DNA of 64,000 nt from Clostridiaceae bacterium Marseille-Q3526 (GCA_018223375.1 JAGTTS010000006.1:1-64000); one strand, 5' to 3'. Shown: positions 50,705 to 60,551, counted from the stretch's first letter. Numbers and translations: made by a program. Notes: generated from the sequence alone by a model not told the origin.

Positions 50705-50746
50705 AAAAAGGCGCCGCAAAGTCCTTATCTGACTTTACAGCGCCTT
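50705..50746 (-). terminator. Terminator of hutH
   Basis: On the minus strand GGCGCTGTAAAGTC pairs with GACTTTGCGGCGCC, followed by TTTTTC. Confidence 0.88.
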
Positions 50747-50815
50747 ATAGCCCATTATTTATTCCGTTTATTTATTCAGTTTTCTTTCTGCTTCTCAGGC
50801 TGACCGTTCGGCTTT

Positions 50816-52348
50816 TTACACCTCAATCTCCCTGCCCAGAGCAGCCTCCACCGCACGGATCAGGCTTCCGTCCTCAATAATCTTCTCGCAGTAGTTGATA
50901 TCGTCGTAGAGCTCTCTGTCGTCCTCCAGGGCAGCCACTGCCTTTCTCACCAGATCGTAGGCTGCCTGGGTTCCCTTTCCAAGGCCCTTATTTCCTCTCA
51001 TGTCAATGCCCTGGCAGGCTACCATCAGCTCCATGGCAAGGACTCTTCTCACGTTGCGTCCAATCTCTCCTGCTTTTCTGGCCGCAATGGTTCCCATGCT
51101 GACGTGGTCTTCCTGGCCTGCGGAGGAAGGAATGCTGTCCACGCTGGCCGGGTGGGCCAGAACCTTGTTCTCAGATACGAGAGCTGCGGCAGAATACTGA
51201 ACAATCATAAAGCCGGAGCACACGCCTCCGTTTGGCGTTAAGAAGGCCGGAAGGCCGCTGTAAGCCGGATTTACCAGGCGCTCGATACGGCGCTCGGAAA
51301 CGTTGGCCAGCTCAGACTCTGCGATGCCCAGGAAGTCAAAGCTTAAAGCCATCGGCTGTCCGTGGAAGTTTCCTCCGGAGATTCCCGCGTGGTCGTCCTT
51401 GAAAATAATCGGGTTATCTGTCACGGAATTGATCTCAATATCCACCTTATCCTTCACATACTGCACAGCGTCCTTGCTGGCTCCGTGAATCTGCGGGCAG
51501 CAACGCAGAGAGTAGGCGTCCTGCACTCGGATCTGTCCCTGTCTCGTGGTATTTTTGCTTCCCTCCAGCAGAGCGAGGAGATTTCTGGCCGTAGCCATCT
51601 GGCCGCTGTGGGGGCGTACCTTATGGACTCTCGGATCCAGGGCGTCCACCACACCGTTCTGGGCCTCGAAGCTTAAAGCGGCGGCTATATCGGCTGTTTT
51701 AATCAGATCCAGGGCGTCATAAAGCGCTAAAGAGCCTGCGCTTGTCATGGCCTGCGTTCCGTTGTTCAGCGCCAAGCCTTCCTTGGCTGAAAGCTCGATC
51801 ACTGGAATTCCGGCCCGATCCATGGCCTCTTTTCCAGGAAGCACCTCTCCCTGATACTCGGCCAGTCCCAGTCCGATCATCGGCAGAACCATGTGGGAAA
51901 GAGGAGCCAGATCGCCGGAAGCGCCCAGAGAACCCTTTTCCGGGATAATCGGAGTCACTCCCTTGTTCAGCATATACACCATGGTCTGAAGCGTTTCCAT
52001 GCGGATTCCGGAAAATCCCTTGGAAAGGTTATTGATGCGCAGCAGCATAATGCCTCTGGCAATGTCTCTGGAGAATGGATCTCCGGCTCCTACCGCGTGG
52101 GTGATAATCAGGTTTTTCTGCAGCTCTTTGCACTGGTCCTGGGAAATCACCACGTCGCTGAATTTGCCAAATCCAGTAGTAATGCCGTAAACTACCTTCT
52201 CCTCTGCAATTAAATCGTCCACCACCTGTCTGGACGCCTGTACCTTTTCCCTGGCCTCCTGGGAAATCTCCACCTGCGCGTTCCCGCGGCATACGCTGAC
52301 AATCTCATCCAGCGTCAAATCTTCTCCTGTAATCAGCACCTTATTCAT
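50816..52348 (-). CDS. hutH: Histidine ammonia-lyase
   Basis: A 510-residue enzyme converting histidine to urocanate and ammonia. The MIO cofactor triad Ala143-Ser144-Gly145 lies in GSLGASGDLAPLSHM. Further signatures are YGITTGFGKFSD, LALNNGTQAMTS and SSAGQEDHVSMG. It is leftward, 73 nt downstream of the large regulator gene, with its own -10 box at 52392-52397. hutU and hutI on the other side of the regulator take the product onward. Confidence 0.96.
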   Translation of the reverse strand: MNKVLITGEDLTLDEIVSVCRGNAQVEISQEAREKVQASRQVVDDLIAEEKVVYGITTGFGKFSDVVISQDQCKELQKNLIITHAVGAGDPFSRDIARGIMLLRINNLSKGFSGIRMETLQTMVYMLNKGVTPIIPEKGSLGASGDLAPLSHMVLPMIGLGLAEYQGEVLPGKEAMDRAGIPVIELSAKEGLALNNGTQAMTSAGSLALYDALDLIKTADIAAALSFEAQNGVVDALDPRVHKVRPHSGQMATARNLLALLEGSKNTTRQGQIRVQDAYSLRCCPQIHGASKDAVQYVKDKVDIEINSVTDNPIIFKDDHAGISGGNFHGQPMALSFDFLGIAESELANVSERRIERLVNPAYSGLPAFLTPNGGVCSGFMIVQYSAAALVSENKVLAHPASVDSIPSSAGQEDHVSMGTIAARKAGEIGRNVRRVLAMELMVACQGIDMRGNKGLGKGTQAAYDLVRKAVAALEDDRELYDDINYCEKIIEDGSLIRAVEAALGREIEV

Positions 52349-52391
52349 AAAACAACCCTCTCTCTTTTATGTATTTCTGTTTGTTATCTCT

Positions 52392-52422
52392 ATTATACAG
52401 AGTTCAGCGTCAAAAAACCGTC
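52392..52422 (-). promoter_or_regulatory. hutH promoter with GACG-T6-GACG element
   Basis: Minus strand: GACGGTTTTTTGACG (52408-52422), then 10 nt, then TATAAT (52392-52397). No -35 stands at the normal distance. The same layout precedes hutU. Confidence 0.5.
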
Positions 52423-55400
52423 TATGAAAAGCCGTCTGCGCCAAATCTCTTCTGCAGCTGCGCTCCTCTTTTCCTTAGCTTCTGCCGCGCTGTCTCCAAA
52501 AGCTTCTGCGTCTGGGGATTTCTGATTTTTTCTGAAAGCTCCATTCCCTCATAAAAACGACGTTCTGCCTCCTCTAAATTCATTTCTGAAAGGCTTATAA
52601 GGCACAGCAGGGCCTCCGTCCGCTCCAGGCCCCAGACACAGCCGTTTTCCTTCAGGCGTTTTTCCGCCTGCTCCAGATACTCCCGGCCCTTCTCTGTGTT
52701 TCCGGCCATGAAGAGAGCCTGTCCGGCCCTGGCATAGAACTGTCCCAGGCCATTAATTCTGGGATTTTTCTCCACCAGAGCTATTGCCTGCTCATAGAAG
52801 GACACTGCCTCCAAAAAGCGGCCCTGTCTGTCCATGCTGTCTCCAATATAGCTCAGACAGGCGGCCCGGCCAGGTTCGCAGCCGGATCCGAGACCTTTAA
52901 AAATATCAGCGGCCGCCCACAGCGTCCTCTCTACCTGGGAATCCGTCTGGCTGTGGAGCAGATACCAGCCCTTCAGGCGGAGAAACGTGCCGTATTCCTC
53001 CCAGTCTTTCACATCGTCATCCTGCAACGCGCCGTCTCCCCTGCTCTCCTTCAAACGCTCCCTTAAAGTCTCCTCCAAGGTCTGTCCGGAAGAATGTTCC
53101 AGCTCCCATTCCAGAGATAAAAACGCTTCCCGTAATGGGCTGTTTTCTTTCACCTTCTCTATGCCCATCTCCACATAGGTTTTCACCCGTTCCAGATCTT
53201 CTACCTGAATTCCATAGAAGATCTGCTGCCTGAAGCAGGACAGCAGCATCCTGGTATCTGAAAGCTCCTTTGCCAGACGGATTCCCTCCTCAATGTGGAA
53301 AAGCCCCTGTCTGTATTCTCCCTGGGCAATGTGATAGCGTCCCAGGATGTAGTTCATCTCCAGCTTCATCCGCCGGATCTTCTCCGAGCTTCCCTGGAGA
53401 TCCATAATCTCCCCAGCAAGCCTTATCATCTCATCTGCCTGCGGCATCACTCCCACGCCCTCAGACAGATCCGCCACCTGCCAGTGAAGCACCGGGAAAT
53501 TTTCATTGATCAGGGTATAATATTCCTTCATCCACTCGATTTTGTACCAGCAGGCCCTGATCAAGTCGTGGCAGCCCTCGTAATGGTAAATTACCTGGGG
53601 AAACAGCGTGGTCTCCCTGCTCTGAAGAGCCTTCTCCTCATAATGTCTGGCCAGAATCTGATGGTACAGCTGCGTCTTTCCCCTGCTCTGCTGCTCGCAG
53701 ACGTATTCCTGAAACGCCCGGTGGACAAACTCATACTGGACATTCCACCCAGTCAGCACCTCACGAATCAGAAAGCGTTCCTGGAGGGATTCCAGCAGAC
53801 GCAAAAGAGACAGGCGGTCTGTATCGGGCAGAAGCAGTTCCAGATCCTCCACCTGGATTTTCCCGGGAAAAACCGCCATAGCCCCCAGCGTCTCTCTCTC
53901 TTGTCTGGACAGGCCGGAAAGCCTGGCCTGAATCACATAGTTTGTCTTCTTTGATTTTTCCAGAGTATATCCTTTTTCCCGGATCAGAGTCAGAAGCTCC
54001 CGCAGGAAAAACGCGTTCCCGTCTGTGGCCCGGTAGATCTCCGCCTTCTTCTCCTCCTCCGACGCCAGATCCGGAAGGGTTTTCCGGATCAGCTCGTCTG
54101 TCTCCTCCCTGGTAAACGGTTCCAGGCGCAGGATTGCCACCTGATCCTTCAAGAGCAGCGGCTCTAAGGATTCCAGAGTCCTTCCCTCTCCCTCTCTGCT
54201 CATGCTGCACAGGAGGAGAAGCCGTTCCCTTCCAAGGCGCAGAAGAACTCGGTTTAAAAGCTGTCCGCTCATGGAATCCATCCACTGGATGTCGTCGAAC
54301 ACCAGGAGGATCCGCCGCCTCTTGGACAAAGCCTGAAGCAGATCCAGGGCCATCTTCTCTACCATGGGGTAGGTCATCCTGGAAGCCTTTCCCTCTTCTG
54401 CCTTTGCGCCGTTTAAGAACTGTTCCAGAATCTCACCTGCTCCGCCCGCCTGGTTTTCCCGCTCCGAAAGCTGGTAAAGCTCCTGAAAAATATCGTTCCA
54501 CGGGCTTAAGTAGAACTCCTCCCCCTGCTTATAGCAGGCGGTTTTTAACACAGTAAATCCGTCTCCTGACGCCAGACGGATTCCCTGCTCTAAGAAAGCC
54601 GTTTTTCCGGAACCGCTCTCCCCGCAGACTGCCAGGACGCTTTCCGCTCCTTCCCGTCCGCTCAGAAAACCGCTGAGCTGATAAAGCTCTCTTTTTCTGC
54701 CCACAAAGGAAAGCGTAAGCCCGGCTTCTCCTGCCTGCACCGTTTCCTTCATGTTATAAATGCGCTGAAACAACTCTTTCAGCCCCTTGGACGGCTCCTC
54801 TGAAAGATCTCTGGACAGCCGCCGTTTCAAATCGTTGTACAGGCGGATAGCCATCGTGTAACTGCCATTTTCCGCATACAGACTCATCGTCTCGAAATAC
54901 AGCTCCTCATTGTACGGATCCTCCGCCAGAAGGAAATTGCTGTATTTTTGAAGGCTGGCGTCGTCTTTCTCTACAGCCGCCTTCTCCATCCGGCGTCTGG
55001 CCTCCTCTGCCCGGCGTTTGCGGATGCGGGTTCTGATCTCTTCCGCCCATTCCTCAAATTCATAACAATTTTTGATATAAAAATGATCTAAAAATTCCCC
55101 TTCGTTCTCCGGCTCTTCCTGCTTTTCCCAGTCCGTTCTGAGAGGCGCCTGCGGATTCAGCTCAATTTCCGTATGGCCGCCTGTCAAAAGCAGATCCTTT
55201 CCCAGCAGCCGCTTGACCTGGTACACGGCGTCCCGCAGCTTTTTCTTCCCTGAAGTCTCGTCCTCATCTCCCCAGAGAAGACAGATCACCTGGTCCCGGC
55301 TGACTTTCTTCCTCACGCACAGGTAGTAGAAAAATGCCTCCGCTTTCTTATAAGGAAAGCGGATTTTTTCATCTCCCAGCCGTATTTCCGGAATCCCAAA

Positions 55401-55424
55401 CAGCTGTACTGCAATTTCTTCCAT
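52422..55424 (-). CDS. SARP/BTAD-type ATPase transcriptional regulator
   Basis: A 1000-residue regulator. Residues 1-90 resemble an OmpR-like winged helix (PYKKAEAFFYYLCVRKKVSR, LRDAVYQVKRLLG) and 95-225 a bacterial transcriptional-activation (BTAD) helical domain. A STAND/AAA ATPase domain follows, with Walker A GESGSGKT (268-275) and Walker B RILLVFDDIQWMDS (about 373). The C-terminal 400 residues are TPR-like helices. Such proteins bind direct repeats near -35 and switch with ATP or ligand. It lies between hutH and the divergent hutUI, so it is probably the hut activator. Its predicted targets are the shared promoter elements. The start follows AGGAGAGG closely. Confidence 0.82.
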   Translation of the reverse strand: MEEIAVQLFGIPEIRLGDEKIRFPYKKAEAFFYYLCVRKKVSRDQVICLLWGDEDETSGKKKLRDAVYQVKRLLGKDLLLTGGHTEIELNPQAPLRTDWEKQEEPENEGEFLDHFYIKNCYEFEEWAEEIRTRIRKRRAEEARRRMEKAAVEKDDASLQKYSNFLLAEDPYNEELYFETMSLYAENGSYTMAIRLYNDLKRRLSRDLSEEPSKGLKELFQRIYNMKETVQAGEAGLTLSFVGRKRELYQLSGFLSGREGAESVLAVCGESGSGKTAFLEQGIRLASGDGFTVLKTACYKQGEEFYLSPWNDIFQELYQLSERENQAGGAGEILEQFLNGAKAEEGKASRMTYPMVEKMALDLLQALSKRRRILLVFDDIQWMDSMSGQLLNRVLLRLGRERLLLLCSMSREGEGRTLESLEPLLLKDQVAILRLEPFTREETDELIRKTLPDLASEEEKKAEIYRATDGNAFFLRELLTLIREKGYTLEKSKKTNYVIQARLSGLSRQERETLGAMAVFPGKIQVEDLELLLPDTDRLSLLRLLESLQERFLIREVLTGWNVQYEFVHRAFQEYVCEQQSRGKTQLYHQILARHYEEKALQSRETTLFPQVIYHYEGCHDLIRACWYKIEWMKEYYTLINENFPVLHWQVADLSEGVGVMPQADEMIRLAGEIMDLQGSSEKIRRMKLEMNYILGRYHIAQGEYRQGLFHIEEGIRLAKELSDTRMLLSCFRQQIFYGIQVEDLERVKTYVEMGIEKVKENSPLREAFLSLEWELEHSSGQTLEETLRERLKESRGDGALQDDDVKDWEEYGTFLRLKGWYLLHSQTDSQVERTLWAAADIFKGLGSGCEPGRAACLSYIGDSMDRQGRFLEAVSFYEQAIALVEKNPRINGLGQFYARAGQALFMAGNTEKGREYLEQAEKRLKENGCVWGLERTEALLCLISLSEMNLEEAERRFYEGMELSEKIRNPQTQKLLETARQKLRKRGAQLQKRFGADGFS

Positions 55425-55537
55425 TTTCCTCTCCTAGTTGCCGCAGAGCAGACGTCCAGCCCCCCGGAACATCTGCCTGCTTCAGTCTTCCTTAAGTATA
55501 CCTTACTTGGGATCATTGGTCAATAAAAGGAACCCCC

Positions 55538-55576
55538 GGCGTTTTTGACGTTTTTTAGACTGTGGGCGTCTATAAT
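55538..55576 (+). promoter_or_regulatory. hutU promoter with GACG-T6-AGAC element
   Basis: GGCGTTTTTGACGTTTTTTAGAC, written in two parts as GGCGTTTTT (55538-) and GACGTTTTTTAGAC (to 55560), is followed by 10 nt and TATAAT (55571-55576). The T6 tract sits at the same distance from the -10 as in hutH. The repeated GRCGTTTTT units suggest a direct-repeat activator site. Confidence 0.5.
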
Positions 55577-55612
55577 AAAGCTATCAATGATTTTAAAAGG
55601 AAGGTGCGATAT

Positions 55613-57640
55613 ATGAACAACAAAGAGATCGGTGCAGCCATGACAATCAAACTGGATCCTGTCCTTCCAGAATATTCTGTATTCAAGGAGGGTATCCGCC
55701 GGGCTCCCATGAGAGAGCTGACCTTAAATGAACGTGAAATCAAGCTGGCAGTCAAAAATGCCCTCCGCTATGTGCCGGAGGAGCTTCACAAAGATCTGGC
55801 CCCGGAATTTATGGAGGAGCTTTTGACAAGGGGACGCATCTACGGCTACCGCTTTATGCCCAAGGAGAGAATTTACGGAAAGCCCATTGACGAGTATAAG
55901 GGAAACTGCGTCCAAGGAAAAGCGTTCCAGGTTATGATCGACAACAACTTAAATCATGACGTGGCTCTCTACCCCTACGAGCTGGTTACCTACGGCGAGA
56001 CGGGACAGGTGTGCCAGAACTGGATGCAGTATCAGTTAATTAAGAAGTATCTGGAAATTCTGACAGACGAGCAGACTCTGGTGGTCATGTCCGGCCATCC
56101 GCTGGGCCTGTTCAAATCCCACAAGTCCAGCCCCAGAGTCGTAATCACAAACGGCCTTATGGTCGGAGAGGGAGACAATCCAGAGGCCTGGGCTAAGGCC
56201 ACCGCCATGGGCTGTTCCTCCTACGGCCAGATGACTGCCGGAGGATGGATGTACATCGGGCCTCAGGGCATTGTCCACGGCACCTTCAACACGATTTTAA
56301 ACGCAGGCCGGAAATTCCTGGGCGTTCCCCACGACGGAGACCTGGCCGGCCATCTGTTCGTCACCAGCGGTCTGGGCGGCATGAGCGGCGCTCAGCCTAA
56401 GGCCATTGAGATCGCCGGAGGCGTGGGCATTATCGCTGAGGTGGATTACTCCCGCATTGAGACAAGACACAGTCAGGGCTGGGTCAGCCTGATCACGGAG
56501 AGCGCCGAGGAGGCCTTCCGTCTGGCAGCTGATTATATGAAACGAAAAGAGACTATTTCCATCGCATACCACGGAAATATCGTAGATCTCCTGCAGTATG
56601 CGGTGGATCACGAAATTAAAATCGAGCTGCTCTCCGATCAGACCAGCTGCCATGTTCCTTACGACGGCGGCTACTGCCCGCAGGGCCTCACCTTTGAAGA
56701 GAGAACTGAGATGCTGGCCCACGACAAGGAGCGCTTCGCAGAGCTTGTCAACGCGTCTCTGATTAAGCATTTCCACCTGATTAAAGAACTGGTAAAGAGA
56801 GGCGCTTACTTCTTCGACTATGGCAACTCCTTTATGAAGGCAGTCTTTGATGCCGGGGCAAAGGATATCGCCAAAAACGGAACCGACACCAGCGAAGGCT
56901 TCATTTTCCCGTCCTATGTGGAGGATATTATGGGGCCTGAGCTCTTCGACTACGGCTACGGCCCCTTCCGCTGGTGCTGTCTGTCAGGAAAGCACGAGGA
57001 TCTGGTAAAGACCGACCACGCGGCTATGGAAATCATCAATCCGAACCGCAGGCCGCAGGATAAGGATAACTGGATCTGGATCCGGGACGCAGAGAAGAAT
57101 CAGCTGGTAGTGGGAACCCAGTGCCGTATTCTCTACCAGGACGCCTTCGGAAGAAGGGACATTGCCCTGAAGTTCAACGAGATGGTGCGAAACGGCGAAA
57201 TCGGGCCGGTTATGCTGGGCCGCGACCACCACGACACCGGCGGCACAGATTCTCCTTACCGTGAGACCTCCAATATCTATGACGGATCCAACATGACGGC
57301 CGACATGGCGGTGCAGTGCTATGCCGGAAACGCAGCCAGGGGCATGAGCTTAATCGCCCTCCACAACGGCGGCGGCACTGGCATTGGAAAGGCCATCAAC
57401 GGCGGCTTCGGCCTTGTGCTGGACGGCACAGCTGAGACGGACGCCATCATCCGGGAGGCCATCCCGTGGGATACCATGATAGGCGTCTCCAGAAGAAACT
57501 GGGCCAGAAACGAGCACTCCATCGAGACGGTAGCTGAATATAACCAGATGAGAAAAGGCAGCGACGTCATTACCATGCCTTATATCGCAGACGACGAGCT
57601 GATTGAGAAGGCTTACCAGAACGCGGTGAACAGGCAGTAA
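55613..57640 (+). CDS. hutU: Urocanate hydratase
   Basis: A 675-residue NAD-containing enzyme that hydrates urocanate to imidazolonepropionate. Visible: VMSGHPLGLFKSHKSSPRVV, the QMTAGGWMYIGPQGIVHGTF region and the catalytic cysteine loop with WCCLSGKHEDL, as well as RDHHDTGGTDSPYRET and NGGGTGIGKAINGGFG. It is of the long clostridial/Propionibacterium type (about 675 versus about 555 in Bacillus). AAGGAAGGTG precedes the ATG at 55613. hutI follows after 23 nt. Confidence 0.95.
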   Translation: MNNKEIGAAMTIKLDPVLPEYSVFKEGIRRAPMRELTLNEREIKLAVKNALRYVPEELHKDLAPEFMEELLTRGRIYGYRFMPKERIYGKPIDEYKGNCVQGKAFQVMIDNNLNHDVALYPYELVTYGETGQVCQNWMQYQLIKKYLEILTDEQTLVVMSGHPLGLFKSHKSSPRVVITNGLMVGEGDNPEAWAKATAMGCSSYGQMTAGGWMYIGPQGIVHGTFNTILNAGRKFLGVPHDGDLAGHLFVTSGLGGMSGAQPKAIEIAGGVGIIAEVDYSRIETRHSQGWVSLITESAEEAFRLAADYMKRKETISIAYHGNIVDLLQYAVDHEIKIELLSDQTSCHVPYDGGYCPQGLTFEERTEMLAHDKERFAELVNASLIKHFHLIKELVKRGAYFFDYGNSFMKAVFDAGAKDIAKNGTDTSEGFIFPSYVEDIMGPELFDYGYGPFRWCCLSGKHEDLVKTDHAAMEIINPNRRPQDKDNWIWIRDAEKNQLVVGTQCRILYQDAFGRRDIALKFNEMVRNGEIGPVMLGRDHHDTGGTDSPYRETSNIYDGSNMTADMAVQCYAGNAARGMSLIALHNGGGTGIGKAINGGFGLVLDGTAETDAIIREAIPWDTMIGVSRRNWARNEHSIETVAEYNQMRKGSDVITMPYIADDELIEKAYQNAVNRQ

Positions 57641-57663
57641 ACTTGGCAGAAGGGATTTTATCT

Positions 57664-59004
57664 ATGAAAAAATTATACATCCGCCACGCCTCCGAGCTGG
57701 TTACCTGCCGGGGCAAGGCTCCCAGGCGCGGCAGGGAGATGGCCGATATCGGCCTGATTGAGGACGGCGCAGTGCTTCTTTCCGACGGCCGCATCGAGGC
57801 GGTGGGGACGACGAAAGAGCTGGATCAGCGGCTGGGCCTTGATCCAAAGCAGGCAGACGCTCTGCATCACGAGACGGCTTCTATATCCTCCCAGGCGGCT
57901 GAACCGGCCGACACAGAGCTAAACGGCCAGCCCGCCACTATTTTAAACGCATGGGAAAAAACGGTCCTTCCCGGCTTTGTTGACTCCCACACCCACTTTA
58001 TCTTCGGCGGCTTCCGGGCAGACGAGTTCTCCTGGCGGCTGAAGGGAGACAGCTACATGTCTATCATGGAACGAGGAGGCGGCATCAACGCCACCATCCG
58101 CCCTACGAAAGAAGCTTCTGAGGAAGATCTCATTGCCGCCGGTATGGATCGTCTCAACCGGATGGCAGAATTCGGCGTCACTACCGTAGAGGGAAAAAGC
58201 GGCTACGGCATGGACTGCGAGACAGAATTAAAACAGCTCCGCGTCATGAAAGAGCTGGACAGACGCCATCCCTTAGACGTGGTTTCCACCTTCCTGGGCC
58301 CCCACAGCGTGCTCCCGGAATATAAGGGCAGAGAGCGGGAATTTTTAGACTATATGCTGACTCAGGTGATGCCTCTGGCGAAGAAAGAAAACCTGGCAGA
58401 ATTTGCCGATATCTTCTGTGAGAAAAATGTCTTCTCCATTGAGGATTCTGAATACTACTTAAACCAGGCAAAGAAACTGGGCTTCAGGCTGAAAATCCAC
58501 GCAGATGAAATGTACCCCTTAGGCGGAGGAGAGCTGGCGGCCAGGGCGGGAGCCGTCTCTGCGGATCACCTGCTGAAGGCCTCCGACGAGGGCATCCGCC
58601 AGATGGCTGAAGCAGGCGTCATCAGCACGCTTCTGCCTGCCACCGCCTTCTGTTTAAAGGAAGAGTACGCTCCTGCCAGAAAAATGATCGACAGCGGCTG
58701 CGCCGTGGCTCTGGCCTCTGACTTAAATCCCGGCAGCTGCTTTACGAATTCCATCCCTCTCCTGATTGCCCTGGGCTGTATCTACATGAACATGTCCATC
58801 GAGGAGGTAATCACCGCCCTGACTATCAACGGAGCGGCTGCCGTAGGACGCGCCGACACCATCGGAAGCATCGAGGAGGGCAAGCAGGCCGATATCCTGA
58901 TTATGAAATACCCTTCTATCGCCTACCTGCCCTACCACACGGCAGTCAATCAGGTGGAGACTGTAATTAAAAAGGGCGAAATCATCGTGTCTAAGAGGTG
59001 GTAA
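57664..59004 (+). CDS. hutI: Imidazolonepropionase
   Basis: A 446-residue amidohydrolase giving formiminoglutamate. Metal-binding VDSHTHFIFGGFR, VEGKSGYGMD, the histidine in KIHADEMYPLGG and the catalytic aspartate region ALASDLNPGSCF are seen. A Glu/Ala/Gln-rich insert (about residues 60-95) is longer than usual. It starts at ATG 57664 with AGAAGGG upstream. The next pathway enzyme (hutG, hutF or formiminotransferase) is not in the window. Confidence 0.94.
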   Translation: MKKLYIRHASELVTCRGKAPRRGREMADIGLIEDGAVLLSDGRIEAVGTTKELDQRLGLDPKQADALHHETASISSQAAEPADTELNGQPATILNAWEKTVLPGFVDSHTHFIFGGFRADEFSWRLKGDSYMSIMERGGGINATIRPTKEASEEDLIAAGMDRLNRMAEFGVTTVEGKSGYGMDCETELKQLRVMKELDRRHPLDVVSTFLGPHSVLPEYKGREREFLDYMLTQVMPLAKKENLAEFADIFCEKNVFSIEDSEYYLNQAKKLGFRLKIHADEMYPLGGGELAARAGAVSADHLLKASDEGIRQMAEAGVISTLLPATAFCLKEEYAPARKMIDSGCAVALASDLNPGSCFTNSIPLLIALGCIYMNMSIEEVITALTINGAAAVGRADTIGSIEEGKQADILIMKYPSIAYLPYHTAVNQVETVIKKGEIIVSKRW

Positions 59005-59032
59005 CCAGATATCCGCCTTCAAAAGCATCAAA

Positions 59033-59087
59033 AAAGGGAGGGATCCCAGCGTCATCTTAATCCGATCACGCTGGGATCCCTCCCTTT
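59033..59087. terminator. Bidirectional terminator after hutI
   Basis: AAAGGGAGGGATCCCAGCGT pairs perfectly with ACGCTGGGATCCCTCCCTTT around a 15-nt loop. It serves hutI and the convergent phosphatase gene. Confidence 0.92.
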
Positions 59088-59118
59088 CTATACGTTTCTT
59101 CTTCCAAAGCAGGTCTGA

Positions 59119-59916
59119 TTAAATTAATCCGAACTTCTCCATGGCGAAGGCGATTCCATCCTCCTCCACTGTCTTCGTTATAAAGGACGCGTAGGGCTCC
59201 AGTTCTTTGTCGTGCCTGCCCATCAGCACAGCATTCCGGGCATACTGAAACATGGACAGATCGTTCATGCTGTCGCCGAATACCCAGGCGTCCTCCAGGG
59301 CAAGCCCATACCGGCCAAGGATTCTCTCAATGGCAGCCGCCTTTGAGTGCCCTCTGGGAACCACCTCCACAAAGGCGCTTCCCCGGTCAATCACCTCCAG
59401 ATCCTCCCTGGTTTCTTCCTTAAACCGCTCCAGACAGCTGTTTTCATCTGTCACGAGACAAAATTTTGAGAAGCTGATATCCTCGTCGTCCCAGGTTTTC
59501 TCTGAGACAATCCCCAGAGCTGAGAAATCCTGTCTGCACTGCTCCACTGCCCTGGTCGGAGACGGGGCCTTCTGCATATAGCAGGCCTCCACGCCCTCTA
59601 ACACTCCGTCCATGCCGCAGTCCCGTATCAGCTTTATCAGCTGATCCCCCCGTTCCGGGGAGATTCTCCAGTCGTAAAGCACTTCTCCCTCTGCCATGAG
59701 ATAGGTGCCGCAGCCGCAGAGCCAGCCGTCTGCGTCAATCAGATGCCTGACCTCCTTCGTCTCGCACCAGGTTCTTCCGGTATTCACAAATACCAGGTGG
59801 CCCTTTTCTCTCGCCTGCAGGAGAGCCTTTCTGGCGCTCTCCGGTACTTTTCTGTCTCTTCCCTCGCTGAGCAGCGTTCCGTCAATATCAAAAAAAAGCG
59901 CTTTTCTGTTTCCCAC
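59119..59916 (-). CDS. Cof-type HAD phosphatase
   Basis: A 265-residue HAD-IIB hydrolase. Motif I is FFDIDGTLLSEG, motif II VFVNTGRTW, motif III the lysine region HSKAAAIERIL and motif IV FGDSMNDLSMF. The cap is the C2B type. Cof proteins dephosphorylate sugar phosphates or flavin- and PLP-related molecules; the specificity cannot be told from sequence. It is 41 nt downstream of xpt and probably cotranscribed. Confidence 0.88.
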   Translation of the reverse strand: MGNRKALFFDIDGTLLSEGRDRKVPESARKALLQAREKGHLVFVNTGRTWCETKEVRHLIDADGWLCGCGTYLMAEGEVLYDWRISPERGDQLIKLIRDCGMDGVLEGVEACYMQKAPSPTRAVEQCRQDFSALGIVSEKTWDDEDISFSKFCLVTDENSCLERFKEETREDLEVIDRGSAFVEVVPRGHSKAAAIERILGRYGLALEDAWVFGDSMNDLSMFQYARNAVLMGRHDKELEPYASFITKTVEEDGIAFAMEKFGLI

Positions 59917-59957
59917 TTTGTAATTCCTTTATGCCTTCCTCGCTGTATTTCCTGTCG

Positions 59958-60551
59958 TTAAGCCTGTTTCTCCTCGCCGCGGAATACGATCTCCCCCGTC
60001 GTCTCGTCCATGCTGTCCACAATGGCCAGAGACTCCAGGCGGATTCCCTTCTGGCGGATAATGTCTCCGCCGCACTGGAAGCCCTTCTCGATAACAATTC
60101 CTGCTCCCACCAGCTCGGCTCCCGAGTTCTGGATCAGTGTCGTCAGGCCGTCCAGGGCCTTTCCCTTAGCCAGGAAATCGTCGATGACAAGCACCTTGTC
60201 CCCTTTTCCCAGGAACTCCTTGGACACGATAATGTCATATACCGTTCCATGAGTAAAGGATTCTACCTTCGTGGTATATACGTCGCCCGCGATATTCTTC
60301 GTCTTGGTCTTCTTGGCAAATACCACCGGCACGTTGAAGTACTGGGCTACAATGCAGGCGATTCCAATGCCGGATGCCTCGATTGTCAGAATCTTATTGA
60401 CCTCCACATCGGCAAAACGGCGCTTGAATTCCTTTCCAATCTCCTTAAACAGCTCGATATCCATCTGATGATTCAGGAAGCGGTCTACCTTCAGCACGTT
60501 TCCAGCTCTCACCACTCCGTCCCTGCGGATTCTGTCATATAACATCTGCAT
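59958..60551 (-). CDS. xpt: Xanthine phosphoribosyltransferase
   Basis: A 197-residue purine salvage enzyme forming XMP from xanthine and PRPP. The PRPP-binding loop is KVLVIDDFLAKGKALDGL; ILTIEASGIGIACIVAQYF and FAKKTKTKNI are typical of Xpt. Bacillus xpt is led by a guanine riboswitch; here only 26 nt separate it from the upstream lipoprotein gene, so there is no room for one. GGAGG lies 9 nt before the first ATG; a second ATG two codons on is also possible. Confidence 0.93.
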   Translation of the reverse strand: MQMLYDRIRRDGVVRAGNVLKVDRFLNHQMDIELFKEIGKEFKRRFADVEVNKILTIEASGIGIACIVAQYFNVPVVFAKKTKTKNIAGDVYTTKVESFTHGTVYDIIVSKEFLGKGDKVLVIDDFLAKGKALDGLTTLIQNSGAELVGAGIVIEKGFQCGGDIIRQKGIRLESLAIVDSMDETTGEIVFRGEEKQA

